Origin: Phalacrocorax aristotelis
Lineage: Eukaryota > Chordata > Aves > Suliformes > Phalacrocoracidae
Direction: 5' to 3'
DNA length: 64,000 nt
NCBI RefSeq assembly: GCF_949628215.1
Contig: NC_134279.1
Coordinates: 48,596,266 to 48,660,265, forward strand
Made by a program: the position numbers and the translations under genes. The number at the start of each line of letters is the position of its first letter. Positions within the stretch are counted from its first letter, which is position 1. This document shows, piece by piece, positions 34,621 to 48,800 of this stretch. The notes under the pieces were generated by a model. The model did no database searches. It saw only the letters and a list, made by a program, of their open reading frames with translations, and was not told the origin of the DNA.

Positions 34621-37600
34621 TGCACTAGGGCTGGCTGTAATTCCCAGTTTAGGAATGCCTGACTTTGTCCTGTCTAATGCTGGTGGTCTTCTTAGAATTT
34701 GGATTGAGGTTATAATTTAACTTTATTGGTATGAAACTACTTTCGTTCCAAAAACTGCTTACTGTGCCAAGCACACTGTTATACTTGGGATATTCATGGT
34801 CAGGGCAAAGGTGACTGATTAATGTCCAAGTTTTTGTTTGCCCTAGAGAAAAGAGGTCACGGGTAAAAGTTGAAACGAAGAGAAGGGGAATTCTGGCAAA
34901 TTACTGTGGCACTTTAACACCTAAATAATCTTTACCTGAGATGCAGGTTATAGGTCCACCCTTCTGAAAACCTACTTAAAATACTAGCGCTGGAGGAATT
35001 GTTACAAAGTATCTTTATGCTGAAAGCTGCAATTCATAATTGTATGGATTTATTAGTTTTGAAAGATACTGTGTATGCTGTTATAACAGTTACCTTAAAA
35101 GATAATGTTGTCTTATATTAAATTATTTTTCATGGCTTTTTAGAATTCTTAGGCATAATTACAAATGTATGCTCCGGCAACAGGTAAAGATGTGATCTGT
35201 CTACTGTTACTGATTTTTATGAAATGAGTTCTGGTGTTCTTGTCTTAACAGTACTATTTGGAAGACTTCTCTTGGCTATGTTGTTACTCAGCTATGCTGG
35301 GTTTGTAGATCTTGATCTTGAATTGTAGATACTGGCCCAGTTCATTGAAGGAGAGAACAGTCCTGTGAGGTGCTAAGCTTGATTCTGCCTGGCGTTGTGC
35401 ACTTTGGACTGCTGCGATGTTGCCATGCACTGCTAAATTCCTGTTCCACCAAAACCAGGTTTCTCTTTAAATGCCTTAAGGTAGTACTTGTGGGAGCTGT
35501 AATTGCTATGGTAATTTTGCTCATAGAGTAGGCCTGTAAGTACACCTACACTCACATCGTCTCAGGCAACTTTAGTGGCTGCAGATACTGTTCATGATAC
35601 AGCAATCAGTAGGAAGATAGGCAATGGTTTTGTTTAACTGAGAAATTTTCTTACGGGAACAGATTGTTCACTCTGCTCCTTATCAGATATAAAACTCTGG
35701 GCGAGGAAAGCAATCTGTTGCCTTCATCATACTCTTAATAGTTTCACGGAGTCGGGTAGAAAGCTGTGAGCCAGCTGTTGAGGGGCTACCCTTGCTTGTT
35801 AGGAAGATAGTAGTCTGTGAATGACTTAATTGGAACTACAGTGAAGAGGAGTTTATGAAAAGGAGGTACGGCTTCCATCAGCAGTCCTGTCCTGGTGACA
35901 GTTCAGAAGTGAGGTAAATGTGTAGCATTGGAGATGCTCAGATGCCTTCTTGATCTGTTCCTAAAGAGCAATCAATAACTTGTAACAAATACCCTTTTCT
36001 CTCTGCCCCAGCACAAAATGTAGGAGCTTTTACCTTTTTACTGTGGCTAGGATGAAGCGTAAGGTGCAGAAGGTACCTTTTAAATTTCTTTGAGGCAATT
36101 TAGAAATCTGTGCCATCTTTTGAAGGCTTCTTCTCAAAGCAGCATGTTATTTTTCTTGTGGTACTATTTGCCTTGTATGAAAGTAGTTTCTGTTTTGTCT
36201 TTCTCTGAAGCTGTTTTGGTTTTGTTGATACCAAATGAGATTAAAAGAATCGTCTCTGAGCTGGGTAATGTAGACTTTGAGATTCTTCACATATGCAGTA
36301 ATACAGCTTCCATAGAAAGTTGCATTTGGGCATCTATTTTAACTAAAAAGTATCCTTTGTTCTGTCCTGCTTAATCTTTTAGCAACATTTGGATGAAAAG
36401 GATGATTGCCCTCAAATATATTTTGTATTAATTTTAGCCTGACCTTCTTGTACCACAGCTAGTGACTTGCCTAAAGAGCAATGAGTGATTGTATTGCACT
36501 GTGACAAAGTTTTTGCTAGCATAGCCTTTCAGTGTGTACAGTGCCTTATACACACAGGATTTCAGAAGCCAATAGAATCAACAAGTAACAGGCTAAATTT
36601 GGTGTCCATACTTACAAGCGTTTGTGCTTGATTAAAGATCTTTATATTGCAATTAAATAATATTTTTGTGTAAGTTTCATAACAGAAAGAAAGGATGCAA
36701 TGATGTGTAACAGTCTACAGATTTTTTCTGTAATTATATTTAGTTACATGTTTAGAAAGCAATGGATCCTTTGGCTAGGATTCCAGATTACTTTTCTTGC
36801 CTTTGCTAGTAACTGCCACCTAGTGTGAGCAGTAACAGGAGAGATACTAAAAGTACACAAGGGAAAAAAGGTGAGTAAAGCATACACTGATTTAACCTTT
36901 ATGTTGCTGTCCCTTTTCTTTACCAGGACTCCTTTAGTTGTACATTGAGTTTGTCCTGTCTTTCAAAGGCAAACAGGCATAATATTTGCGTAACACTTCG
37001 AGTACCTTGTTTTGCTGAGGTGAATCTAAAAAGGTGGTACCTGGCTACAAGGTTCAGGGGGTTTTAGGCTAATAACATGACTGTCTGGTGGTGATGTATT
37101 TGAAGACAACTGACCTTCTCACCATAAAAGATAAAGGTGACACTGCTATAATTGCCTGTCTTAATGAACCTTTTCTGTTGATGATGGTTTAATCTTGAAT
37201 GGTGGCTCACAAATGTCCCACTAAAGAATAATATGACACTTATAGTTCTTTTTTTGTGATGAGTTTCATTATAATTTTACCTTTTGTCCATCTTAACTCA
37301 ATTTAGCAGCTTCATTTGCTTGCTTTAGAAAACCTAATGGGGCTTCTGTATTTGACTTATTCAGTTCTATGAAGTATGCCCTTTGGCATAAATCATGATA
37401 CCATTTGAGAACAATATCTTAAATTATTATCTAGTGCACAGCTGGGCTTATTTTTCTCAAAATATTTTCCAGAATGATTGTTGGCACAGAACAAAACCTG
37501 AACAAGTGTTCTTTACGATATGTTGCTTCAAAGTTTTTTTTTTACTTTTTACAAAGTGTTTTGTATTATTTTAAAGTAAAGCCATTTACCCAATGAGAAG

Positions 37601-40600
37601 TGAGATGAATTTCACTACATGAAACAGTTCTCAAGACTTGCTTCTGGATGTAGTTTAATATCCTGAGAATTAGAGCAAGTATGTAAAGTTCTGGTAGGGT
37701 GAGATACTCTGTAATATATCTTTATGCATGAGCAATCTGTTTCCGTGAAACTCTTGAAACTCTTCTTAGGCAAGACTTGATCTGACATCAAGCACTTTGA
37801 ATGAAAATCTGAATGAAATGTAATAATCTTCAGAGATAGAAGTAGCAGGTGAAATATGACAATTCAGTAACTTTATGTTCATATGTTTTAGTCAGGAAAA
37901 AAGTTGGACTTTTTTGCACAACATTTTTTAGTTTGGTAGATGCTATTTTAGCAGGAGAAATTGAAATGCCTTAAGAGTAATGGACAGCAAACTTCTCATG
38001 AGTTTTAGTGCTAAAATCTGGATTATTGTAAATAGTTTGGGTAATAGAAAAATAAAAAAAGCTCCTAGTACAGCAAAAAGTAAAAGATCTTGTTAGCTTT
38101 TACCAGGGTTTATACATGCACAGGTGTTTGCTTGCACTCCCTGAATAACATGGCACTTGCACAATTATAATGATGTAATAATCTGTGGGCCATATCTCAG
38201 GCTGCCAAGGCAATTCACCTGGCCTGCACCCTGCTTCCAGCCATCCAAGAATTTCTTGGCCTGGCAAAGGAATGAGCCACAGGTCAGATCAATATTCTGC
38301 TGGTAGCTGCTTATTTTCAACTACCATTCTGAGAGAGTGTTGGTCTTGTCTTCCTGCCCAAGACTAAAAGGAAACTGGTGAGTGTTTTGTGATCTGTGCA
38401 GTAAGTACATTGCTTCAGAAAAATACTATGTCTACTGTACCTACTTCATAGTTTGTCATGATGGGAGACAAACTGAGGTATATGACTCTGATTTCCACAA
38501 ATGGCAAACTCAGCAGGAAGGTGGGGGCTCTGATGGAACTCCTATCATGTTAAAACTGTGTTCACAATAAAGGAATGAACCTACAACACCCTCTTGGGGT
38601 GAGGAGTTCATACACACCTGGCAGTGAAATAACTAACATTAAAAAATGCCTGCTTAGACTGGAGTGTTATTCTGAGCTATATTTTTAATCTGCTTCTAAC
38701 CTAATAGAAAACCATTTGACTATCAGTGTCTGAATTGGACCATAAACTAGAAGCACTATTCTTAATCAAGATTACAAAAAGATAGATGCCAGGGAAAGGA
38801 CTGTTACACTAATGAAGATGAGAAGAAGCTTTCAGGCCAAGGAAGCTGCTGCTGCCTTTCACCTAAATCCATGAGCCCAGTATGTTCTATTGGCTGTATG
38901 TAGAGACTGAAAGTCAGACAGCAGGGACCACTAAGCCACACAGGTGGTAGTGAAATTTAGCCTGGGTGATATCATTCACATTGGAGTGACTAGAGAAACT
39001 GCACTGAAAAAAACTTCAAACTTCATCTGGTACCTTGCAACAGCATTTTTTCTCATGGCACGGAAGCCTGTATTTAAAATATGGAGCAGGTGGGGTGCTT
39101 TGTGTAAGAAAGAATAGTTCCAGGAGAAGACATGGGAAGAAAGCCTAGCCAAGTGTGGTGCATAGGATCATCCCCCTCTGAAAGGCTCAGGTTCCTGTCC
39201 TGGGTGATGCAAAAATTGAAGGAAGGCTGCTTCTCTCTCCATTTCTCCTGGTTTAAACCCCCTTTCCCCAAAAGATAGGAAGTCTAACTTATGCTTGTGC
39301 TTATAGGAAGTTTGGGAATATGAAATAAATAGACATGACGTTGAGGGTTAATGTTTTACAGCATCCCCAGTTACTGTGAGGATTAGCATGAAAAATTTCT
39401 TCTCCTGAAATCCTCTGCAGCACTGCCTTTATGCAAAAGTTTGTCAATTTTCCAGACGTTCTCTTCATATCCACTTGGGTTGTAATATTGTACTTGATAA
39501 CACGTACTGAAACATTTGTCAAGCTCACTAAGATCTTGGTTGGTTTTAAACCAATACAACTAAATATTTATAAGACTTCTTGCAAATAAAATGTAAATGG
39601 TGCAATATGTGCACTATAATACCATTGCTGCATTATTGGTCATCAGTTCTCTCTGTGCTTGGAAGTGTGTGCATTTCTTGAACATGCTGTAACTCATTGC
39701 TATTCTATATTGGTGCAAATTCCTGAAAGTCAAGCAAGCGTGCTTTTTAAACAGAATCCTTGGCAACAAGAAGAAGGGAAAAACATCCAAAGGGCTTATT
39801 TTTTCTAAAGATTGACAGAGGCTACAAGTTGATAGGTGAATCAAGTAAGCTGGATAATGGCCAGAAAGTGAGATTAAGAAAAGAAAGAATCTTAGGCTCA
39901 GGCAGCAGAATGATAGAGTAATTTTCTAGACTTAACAGTGTGACACTAGTGAGCCTTTTAGTCCAGTCTGCCAGTGTATTTGTTATTTCCTTTCTAACTT
40001 AAGTTGAGTTTGCTTTACTTTTAATGCTGTCCCCAGCAAGGGAATGAGTCACCTCTTGCAAGCAGATCCATGTTCCAGAACAATGCAAGTTTTTATACAT
40101 GAGCTGAACAGTTTTCAAAGTCAGGAGAATGCAAAACAAACAGGTTCCTTAGAATATACTTGAACTGCTGTTGATCGCTAAATAGTTGCAGCCAGATCCT
40201 TTGCTGATGCAAATAGGCATAACCTCCGTTGATTTCAGTAAGGCTGTGTTAAGCCTTTACAATACAGTAAGATGTTGGGTAGGGAGCTGTTACTACCCTA
40301 TTTTGAGGTTTTATTGTAAAGGATTCTTGCAATATCTTTTTCTTGAGTGGCTGTGATATCATTGCTTGCAACAGGCTTTAGATGCTGAATAAATGAAATT
40401 GTTTTAATTTTCCTCTGCTCAGTAAGTACTGCCAGCCTGGTCAATACTGCCAGTCATCTGAAATGAGGTTCTTCATTTGATGGAGCATCCATGAAGTTCT
40501 AGATGACCAGGGTCCCAAGGAAGGCTGTGTTTCCTCTCTTTTTATTCTCAGGTCCAGTGTACAGTCAGTGGTTAATATCAGCTCAGAAAAGGTGGAACAG

Positions 40601-42135
40601 GACGTGTCCCAGCCCTAGGACTGAAGAAAAAACAAATGACAGATTTGTAGTGCTCATGTTGGCTGCTTAGCCCTGTGTGGTAGACTAGTCAGTTAAAAAA
40701 CTTCTGTTGACCAAGAAGGCACCATGTTATGGTTGCCTGTGAAGGAGTTACTTTATCACTTCTTTCAGAATGAATAAAAGCATTTGGAAGTAAGAAGTTT
40801 GTAGTAAACGTGGTTACTTCTACTGAAGAATCAGGTGTCTAAAGTTGTGTTGGTTTTTTTTTGGCTTTGACTATATACAGAACTTTATTCTGACACATGA
40901 TCATGTCCTACTTTTCCCATGTGTGCATCATTCAGGATATAAATATATGGAGAAGAGTGTCAAAGTTCAAGGTATTGCTCATAATTTACTTGACTATATT
41001 TTCAATCAAAACATTCTCTAATTTTCTATTTTTACCTACATAAAATTAATAAAAATTCAAGAGTCAAATTCTATAGTGTTGATTTACATATACTAATTTG
41101 ATTGCTATTGCTATATATAGTATGAATTTCCCTGTATTTTAGTTGAAAGCTAAAATGATGAGAAAAATGACAGTGGAGGAAACCTTCTTGTCCCTTCAGC
41201 TTTTTCTGGTACAAAAGCATTTAAAGCAAGAAAATGAAAGCAATTCTTTTAGTGATACTAAGTTGCATGTTCTTAAACATTTAATACTTTGAATTTCTTT
41301 ATTGATGAGAAGGAAGTCCTTGATGTGATGGATAGTATAAGGCAAAGGATGTTAATGAGTTCAGACACTTGTACTCACAGCAATGTCCAATGGACAGAAG
41401 CTGTTCTAGGCAAAGTAATCTTGGCCCCAGCACTTCTGACAGAACAGGCAGCAGAAACACTCATTTTAGCTCCTTTTAACATCTTTGGCTAATGAAATTC
41501 CAGCACTATAACTTATTCTCTCTCCTGGTCCATTTAGAGCTCTGTGAAGCAGAGAATGCCATACTCTAGCTCATGTTTCTGATTCTTACCTTCTGACAGG
41601 TACAGGAAGGAGTACTTATTTTTCATTCTAAGCCACCAGAACAGTACAGTACAAATGGGTTACAGCAAAATGTCAGGCTCCTTTGGAGCAGCTGTTCACC
41701 CTTGATTTAAAAGTAACCATTATACCTTGTTCCTGCTGGAATATGACCAACTGCATTTAAAGTCTAAAGTTTGAATATACGGAGATAGCCTGCCTCTCTG
41801 CAGCAATTCCATTTAGTCTGCAGCATTGCAGAGTCTACATTAACTCTATGCAAATGCATGCTTGCTGACATTGGGTGTTTTCCATTAGCACTGTGTAAAG
41901 ATCTGCAGTTAAGGCTCATGGCTCTCTAACAATATTATTAATGACCGTTTTCCAGTATCATATACAATGTTATATAATGTAAAGTGAAGCCTGAAATTTT
42001 CTTTCATTTTAAGTGGTACATTTGGTGTTTTCCTTTCACCAGACTCAGATGTGACCAACTGAAAACCCATTAAGAAGGTGGTAGGTTGGCCTGACCTCTT
42101 TGAAATGGATGAGGTGAAGTCTCACTGATTCTTTG
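34621..42135. other. AT-rich non-coding DNA, nothing recognised
   Basis: No exon, RNA gene or clear transposon. Open frames stay under 100 codons without domains. The + strand is now G-richer than C in many stretches (20 G, 10 C in 35,761-35,820) and T-rich, opposite to the left part of the window. A long T-run occurs at about 37,534-37,543. Confidence 0.5.
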
Positions 42136-42850
42136 TAGAATCATAGAATAATTGAGGATTGAGGAAAGGACCTCTGGAGACAGTTTAGTCAACCCCCTGC
42201 ATAAACCAGGGTCACCCAGAGCAAGCTGATATGGGCCATGTCTAGTCTGATTTTGAATATCCCCTAGGATGGAGACTTACAGCCTCTCTAAGCAACCTGT
42301 TCCAGTGTTTGATCACCCTTATTTTGGTTTGTGCCCATTGCCTCATCCTTCCACTGGGTACCACGGAGAAGGCTGTGGCTTGGACTCTTTACACCCTCCC
42401 ATCAGATACTTCTACACACAGAGATCCTCCCTCATTGTTCTCTTCTCCAGGCTGAACATCATAGTGCTTTCAGTGTCTCATATGAAAAACACTTCAATCC
42501 CTTAATCACTTCCACTGGTCTTGCTCTGGTATGTTTATATCTGTCTTGTACCCAGGGAGCCCAGAATTGTACACAGAGGTCCAGGTGTGGTCTCAGTAGT
42601 GCTGAGTGTAGGGAAAGAACCGCCTCCATCAGCCTGCTTGCTAACGCAGCCCAAGATGTTGGCTTTTTGCTGCACAGGTGCATTTCTGGCTTGTGTTCAG
42701 CTTGTTTCCCACTAGGACCTCCAGGTTTTCCCCTGCCTTGCCACTTCCCATCAAAATGGAGCCCTGTGTACACAGGGTTATTCCTCCTGAGGTGCAGGAC
42801 TTTTGCACTTCCCTTACAATGTGTTGGCTTGTCAGGATCAGCCTTAAAGT
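42136..42850 (-). mobile_element. CR1: CR1 LINE, 5'-truncated and decayed
   Basis: The left edge carries the reverse complement of the CR1 3' octamers (TAGAATCATAGAAT at 42,136). The antisense 3' UTR follows (GACCTCTGGAGACAGTTTAG, CAACCCCCTGC), then the antisense end of ORF2. The minus frame at 42,459-42,905 still shows SALLRPHLDLCVQFWAPWVQD, corresponding to the conserved [11 protein letters not shown] block, followed by RPVEVIKGLKCFSYE. Frameshifts split the frame and the right end fades around 42,815-42,850 after a GGTGCAGGACTTTTGCACTT segment. It is older than the copy at 5.9-6.6 kb. The plus-strand open frames at 42,269-43,106 are shadows of it. Confidence 0.92.
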
Positions 42851-45800
42851 GCTTATATTGAAAACCTCTGCTTTTCCTAGAATTTACATTAGGCTGCTTT
42901 GGCAAAATGGATTACATTTGGACAAGACTATGATAATCAGAAAAATACATCATGGCCTTGCCAACTTTAAATACCACAACCTTAAATCAAAGCCTGTGGG
43001 TAAGTACAGATGTAAAATGAGTTTATACAGACTTGTGAGCAGTTGCTTCATCCTAATTTTGCCATGCATTTGCTATTGCTTCCTAGAAAATGTGGGTTTC
43101 ATGTGAGGGCTGGTAGTTTTGTGCTAAGTGCCTCTTACAGATTTTATTTTCTGAGACCTTATTTGTGCAGTGCTGTAAGTGGATGGCATTGATGGTACAT
43201 ACTGTTGGATTCTTGCCTTGATCCTGACAAAATCCATTCAAGCAATGATCTTTGACTACTTCTTTCCAGCCCATATGATGGGCTTTTGGCTTCTGCAAAG
43301 GCTATATTTATCCAAACATGACCTTTAAATTTCCCTCCCCTAAAATCAGTTTCTCATGCAGGGTGACTGCTTCCAAACAGACTAAGCTTTGAACATCTAG
43401 AAATGCACTGGTTGGATATGCCCTAGGGACTCTTCCTTGTTTTGATTGACCGTAGAGATTAGTTTCCTGTGTTACATAGCATATAAAATCATGTGACTTT
43501 ATAAAAGAGGTTCCTCAAACGTTTGTATAATCATGTTTTCTTTCCAAGCTGCTGGTGGAATGATGTATGTTGTATTTAAACGATTTCCTTTGGAACAGCC
43601 TGGGTGTTTTTATGCAGCTGTTAGTCATGAGATTAGGCTGTGCTTCCACTCTGAGTTACTAGTTGGAATGTCACTGTTCTGTTTTCACTTGCCATATTTG
43701 TACTTAAGCCTGCTGAAAATTGTTCTTGTGTATGTGCATCTATTTTTTCCCTTTTACAAATGCTTGGTACGGGGTAGTGTTTTATTTGCCTAGTAGCAAA
43801 AAATTCAGAAGTTGCTATAGTCATAAGTGAAAGCATTCTTTGCTGTATCTCATTGCAAGAGCATCTGTAGTATCAATGTGAAAGTTAAGTGTTTAAAAGC
43901 CAGCTAGTGAAGTAGGTTGCATTTGACAGCACGTGTATGTGTTCCAATGGCAGATTTGCACTGGAATCTTGAGTAGATGGAGAAGACTTAATATGGCTAC
44001 ATTGCTATTAAGCAATTAGATGGCTGTTCTTATCTAGGGCCTGGAATCCTTTTAAATGGGTTACCCATTGAAAAAATATGAAAAGTTTGGTTAAGTAGCT
44101 ATTCCTGTGGAAAAACTTGATTTAAAAAAACATAAATAAAATGCAGCCCTACCTACTGCAGTCCAACAAAAATCTGTAAAACACTGAACAAGCTGGAAGG
44201 AAGTTGATTCTGTTATGTGGCTTTCATCTGCAGGCAAATGTCATCTCATAACCTCTGTGAAAGCATCTGTCTAGGCATTCTAAAGGCAAAAATACCAATA
44301 GTACCAAGAAAATGGAAATGTTCAAGTGGTGCCTTAGATGCAGAGGAAAAAATTCCATGTTTAACAAGCTAATGGGTTACATTTCCTTTAAACTCATGTA
44401 CAGTATAAGACTTACTATGATTTTCCACAGTGGACTATCTTAAAGATGCTATGCTTTGAAGTTAAATATATGTAGTTCCATCCCTGTTGATGATGTGTGG
44501 TTGTAGAAGGGTTTGTTACAGCACAACAAGGTTGATAGTGAACAGGGGTGATGGCAAGAGTCTCTTTTCAGCACGTCTCAGGGGCTTGCCAAAGATGACT
44601 GCATGCATTCCCCACCACATTCACAGTTACTAGAAAGGTTTGCTGCTCCTGGGGCTTGGCAGGCCAGTGCAGTGAGGCAGCACCGAACGCCTGCAGGGCC
44701 CCTTTGATACAGCTGTACACCCTGCGGCGTCCTGAACCTTCTTTCCCTTAGGCCTGCTCAGTTGCCCCTTGGCAATGGAGCATGCCTTCCACTCTGCCTC
44801 CAAATGATTCTGCTTTGGTCTGTGCGAGAGACGCTTATTCTGTGAGCAATTGTACTTGTAAAAAAAAGTATGTCAAAAGCAACAAAATCACCATAAAATG
44901 TTAAACCCTGAAGAAGGTACCATGGATGTGTACGTTGCAGTAAAAAATTAGTTACATCTAACAGTGTCTTTAGTGCCTAGCTTGTTTGCTTGTCTCTTCT
45001 ACTGAACCTGAATAGCCACTGCATTGCATTAGCTTTCCCATTCAATATCATTTGACTTGATTCAAGTGAACACTGCTGCTGTAATTTATGTGCATTCCTT
45101 ACACCAGCATTTAAAAGGAATTTCACATGGATGAGTGATTTAAGTTGATAGCTTAATGACTTCCCATGATTAAATTAATGAATTTGTTATGCAATGAAAT
45201 GTGGAATATAATGTGAATACTGAAGTGTCACAGTCAAATTGTATTTTTGCTCAGTTCCAGCTACAAGAGCAGGCTTTGTACCAGAGTACTGAATAACAAG
45301 TGTGTGCAGGGGAATGCCCAGGGCTGCCCTGCGTTCTGTGAAGTGTCATCATTATTTCCTATTTCACAGATACAAAGTCTGCTTCTTGTATCCTGGCAAA
45401 TAAACATTTGGCTGGCTTTCATTACTTATATTTATCAGACCCCTTATGCTCTTGCATAAATCATTAGGATTAATTTTTAATGTAGCCTAGATAAACAGAA
45501 TCTCATTGTACATTGTAAGAAATTTCAGGTTAACTTCCTGTTTCATGAATACCTGTATTCATAAGCTACATGAATATAACGCTGATGCATGTCGCACTCA
45601 TTACTTTCATGCTTTCAAAGACAAGCTTGGAAAGGTATGCATGAGAAACCTAGTGCTGAGACCTGGGGTAGCAAGTTTCCCATAGCATTCCTAGAATACC
45701 AGAGGAAGAAATATGCAAATCACTTCAAACCCAGACACTTTGGGCACAGCTTACAAATTAGTCTTTTCGGCATAAATCCTAGTTCAATAGCTTAATTATT

Positions 45801-48800
45801 CAACTGTAGTTTTGCACTCCTGCTACAAAAGGAAGGAATTTCAAGCACATTGTTTGTGAGCTGCTTACAAGCCCTCCCCTATGAACCTTGGACCTCTTTC
45901 TTAACTGCAGCAAAGCAGGCTGAGAACATAACACGGAGCTGTATGCTGGAATAGTTTTGAAATGTTAATGAATAATATGATCACTTTATTAGAGAACCCT
46001 TCTGTGATGTGTTTCCAGGCACTGTATGGGAATGTATTGTGCACACAATGTTTTATTTGCTTAAGAGAACAAATCACTTTTTGGATGTCCTTTGACCTTT
46101 CTTTTTTATCTTTTCAACATTTAAAGTTGTTGATGTAAAACTTGCATGAAACAGGCCGGGTAACTGACTGAGAACAGTGTTCTAATGTCTACTATAGGTA
46201 TTTTTTAAAAAACATGATCTATTCTGTACCCAAATGGTTAAGGAGATCCTTTCTGTGTAGCAGCATTAATCACTCTTTCAATTATGTCCCTGAACTGCTT
46301 GCAGAGCTCTGATAATTCTTATTTCTTCATCTCATATTACATGTGACAGGAAGGAAAAGTGGCTGTAATTACATAAAGTGGGCACTACTTCCCACTTTAG
46401 TTCACAGGATATATAAAAACACAATCTTATTTGTACCTGGCATTAAAAATCTAGGTAACGTTCTTACTTATAGAGAGGATAGAACAAAGCTGATGAGACT
46501 AATTCAGGTGTTTTTCCTTAAAACAGGTTGGCAGCTTGAAAAAATATGTTGTAAATTAAAACTGTTCATCCAAGCAGCTGTAAATTGCATGACTAGTACT
46601 TACTCAGCAAATTACTTCCTGTGGACCTCACTGACCTTGTCAATATTGTGAGGAGCATGGCTTCAGATGGAGAGAAATTGGTTTTGAATAGTTGCTCTGA
46701 GAATGTACGAACAGGCATCTCTGTAACAGGAGGCATGAGAACTTAAACATGTAAGAAGTTTTAAAACATAGGAAAAACACACAAAAATTTTGTATATATT
46801 TGCTTTTCCTGATTCACAGCTTTCTTGCTTGTCTCATTGTTTTGTGTTGCTTCTTGATAGAAGTGATTTTATTTGCAACTTGAAGGATTTGTTGTCTCTT
46901 CCCTATTATTTCCTGAGTATCTATGGTAATGGCCTTGGTAGCAGAAATTATTTGAAGGTTAAAGAGTTTAGCTCAAAGAACCATTTGCTTCAGACAATTT
47001 TGCTATGCGCTTAGATATATTCAACTATTCTAACTTAGGTAAACCAGTGCAGTGCTTTTGTACACAGTGAAGTGTTCTTGGACTCAAGGACTATAGGACT
47101 TGCCCTCTGGATATTTTGCAGATTTTTCTTAAATCTGAAATTTTTTAATCTTTCAACCAGCACTAACACTGTGGTAATGCCCAGAGTTTAAGATTGTCAG
47201 GTGCTATATAAATTAAGATACTGTCTGTGCTAAGGGACTTAAAACTTAGTTCACACAATGCCCAACTGCCTGCAACAGCCATTTCAATGGAGCAAGAGAG
47301 AATGGAGAAGACAGCAATACAATAATCTGCTTAGGGAAGCTGTTAAGGCTACAGATGTCTTGGTCCGTTCATTTTCAATATAGGTGGCACAAATCTCTTA
47401 GGAAGAACTGATCTGAAAAACTAGTGAGATTCTAGGCTGTTGATTCCTGATTGCATGCACAAATGCAGCTGATAATATGCAGTATATTTCATCTGCAGAT
47501 GCCCAAGTTTTCTCTAAAAATGAAAAGTTTCACCTCCACCTACAGGACAGGGAAAATAATAAAAGGGTAGTATAGTAGCCTGCCTGTGCTTACACTGTAG
47601 GGGAACATCCAAGGATAGAATTCCTTCTGATTTGCATACTGACTATTCGCAATGCACTCTGCTCTTACCCTCAGCTGCAATCAAACTAGTAACGTGAATC
47701 TTCTGCTGACATTGGGACAAAAGTATTAACCCAGAATTATTCACCACTGCTCCCTTCAATCCATGTCCTCTTCAATATGGGGGTATCTCTTGAAGTCTAA
47801 GTCCAAAAAATATTCCACTAACTATACTGCAAATTGGAAGCAACTTATTACCGTGTGTGAATCCACTTCATAAATTGCCTTGAGGAGTAGGGTCTCAAAG
47901 TCTAGATCCCAATACATTGGGGTCCTACACTGGGGACTTTCATATTTGGTGTTCAGCCCTGCCTGCTGCTACAAAGAAGCGCAAGAATTCAGAAAGAGAA
48001 ACAGGTCAAAAGCGTTTTAGTAAGGCATTTATCCCCATGGCAGTCAGCAAAGTAAGCAGGCAGAAGAGACACTTAACTGAATCAGGAGAGAAATTCTCAG
48101 ATATTTTGCCGGTTGCCAAAAAAACCCTCAAGTGTCTGCAGCTTTTGGTTTATTGCATAATTTTAATGAATCAGCCACCAGGAAACCATATGATAAATAG
48201 CTTGTGGGCAGCCTTTGGGAAGGCTAAGGCTTGTATCTTAGGAGTAATAAGCCATGTTTGTCGGGTGTCTCATCACTGTCATAATGATGCAACACAATTT
48301 TGCAGAAATTACTCTGTTACAAAGCTGTTAATATGTAGTTATGTCCATATGTTAGTCCTTATGTTCTTCAGATAAAGTTCTGGTAAATTCAGTAGCAGCA
48401 GCAGGCTTAAGCAGTGATCACAATACATGTACTAGATTCATTAGCACAGTCAGCTTGTTTTTTTTAGCTGCAGATGAATAAAATAATTCATCTTGTGTGT
48501 ATTAAATGTTCCATTATTAAGAGTATGAACGTCGAATTTCTTTGTAATTCTAAATTTAATTCAACAAATGGAGCCATGCCAGCCAAATAGCCTTAATGCT
48601 GAACCAGTTGCAGGATCAATCTTCAGGTTAAACATTTCCCTTAAGGAACTTTGGACTTTATGGGCTTCTTTATGGGTTTGTAGCTATCCTTAAATAGAAA
48701 CTAAACGATTCCTCTGTATTTTGCAGAAAGTTAACACTGACATCTAGTGATGGCTTTTTGCATGTACAGAAAACCTGACAAATTTGGTGGCTTGATAAAT

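Noticed and set aside
42269..43106. Three overlapping + strand frames of 78-176 codons
   Set aside because: They are antisense or shadow translations of the minus-strand CR1 at 42,136-42,850.
47917..48375. 152-codon + strand frame with a basic N-terminal half
   Set aside because: No known domain, no splice or promoter support, and length within chance expectation.
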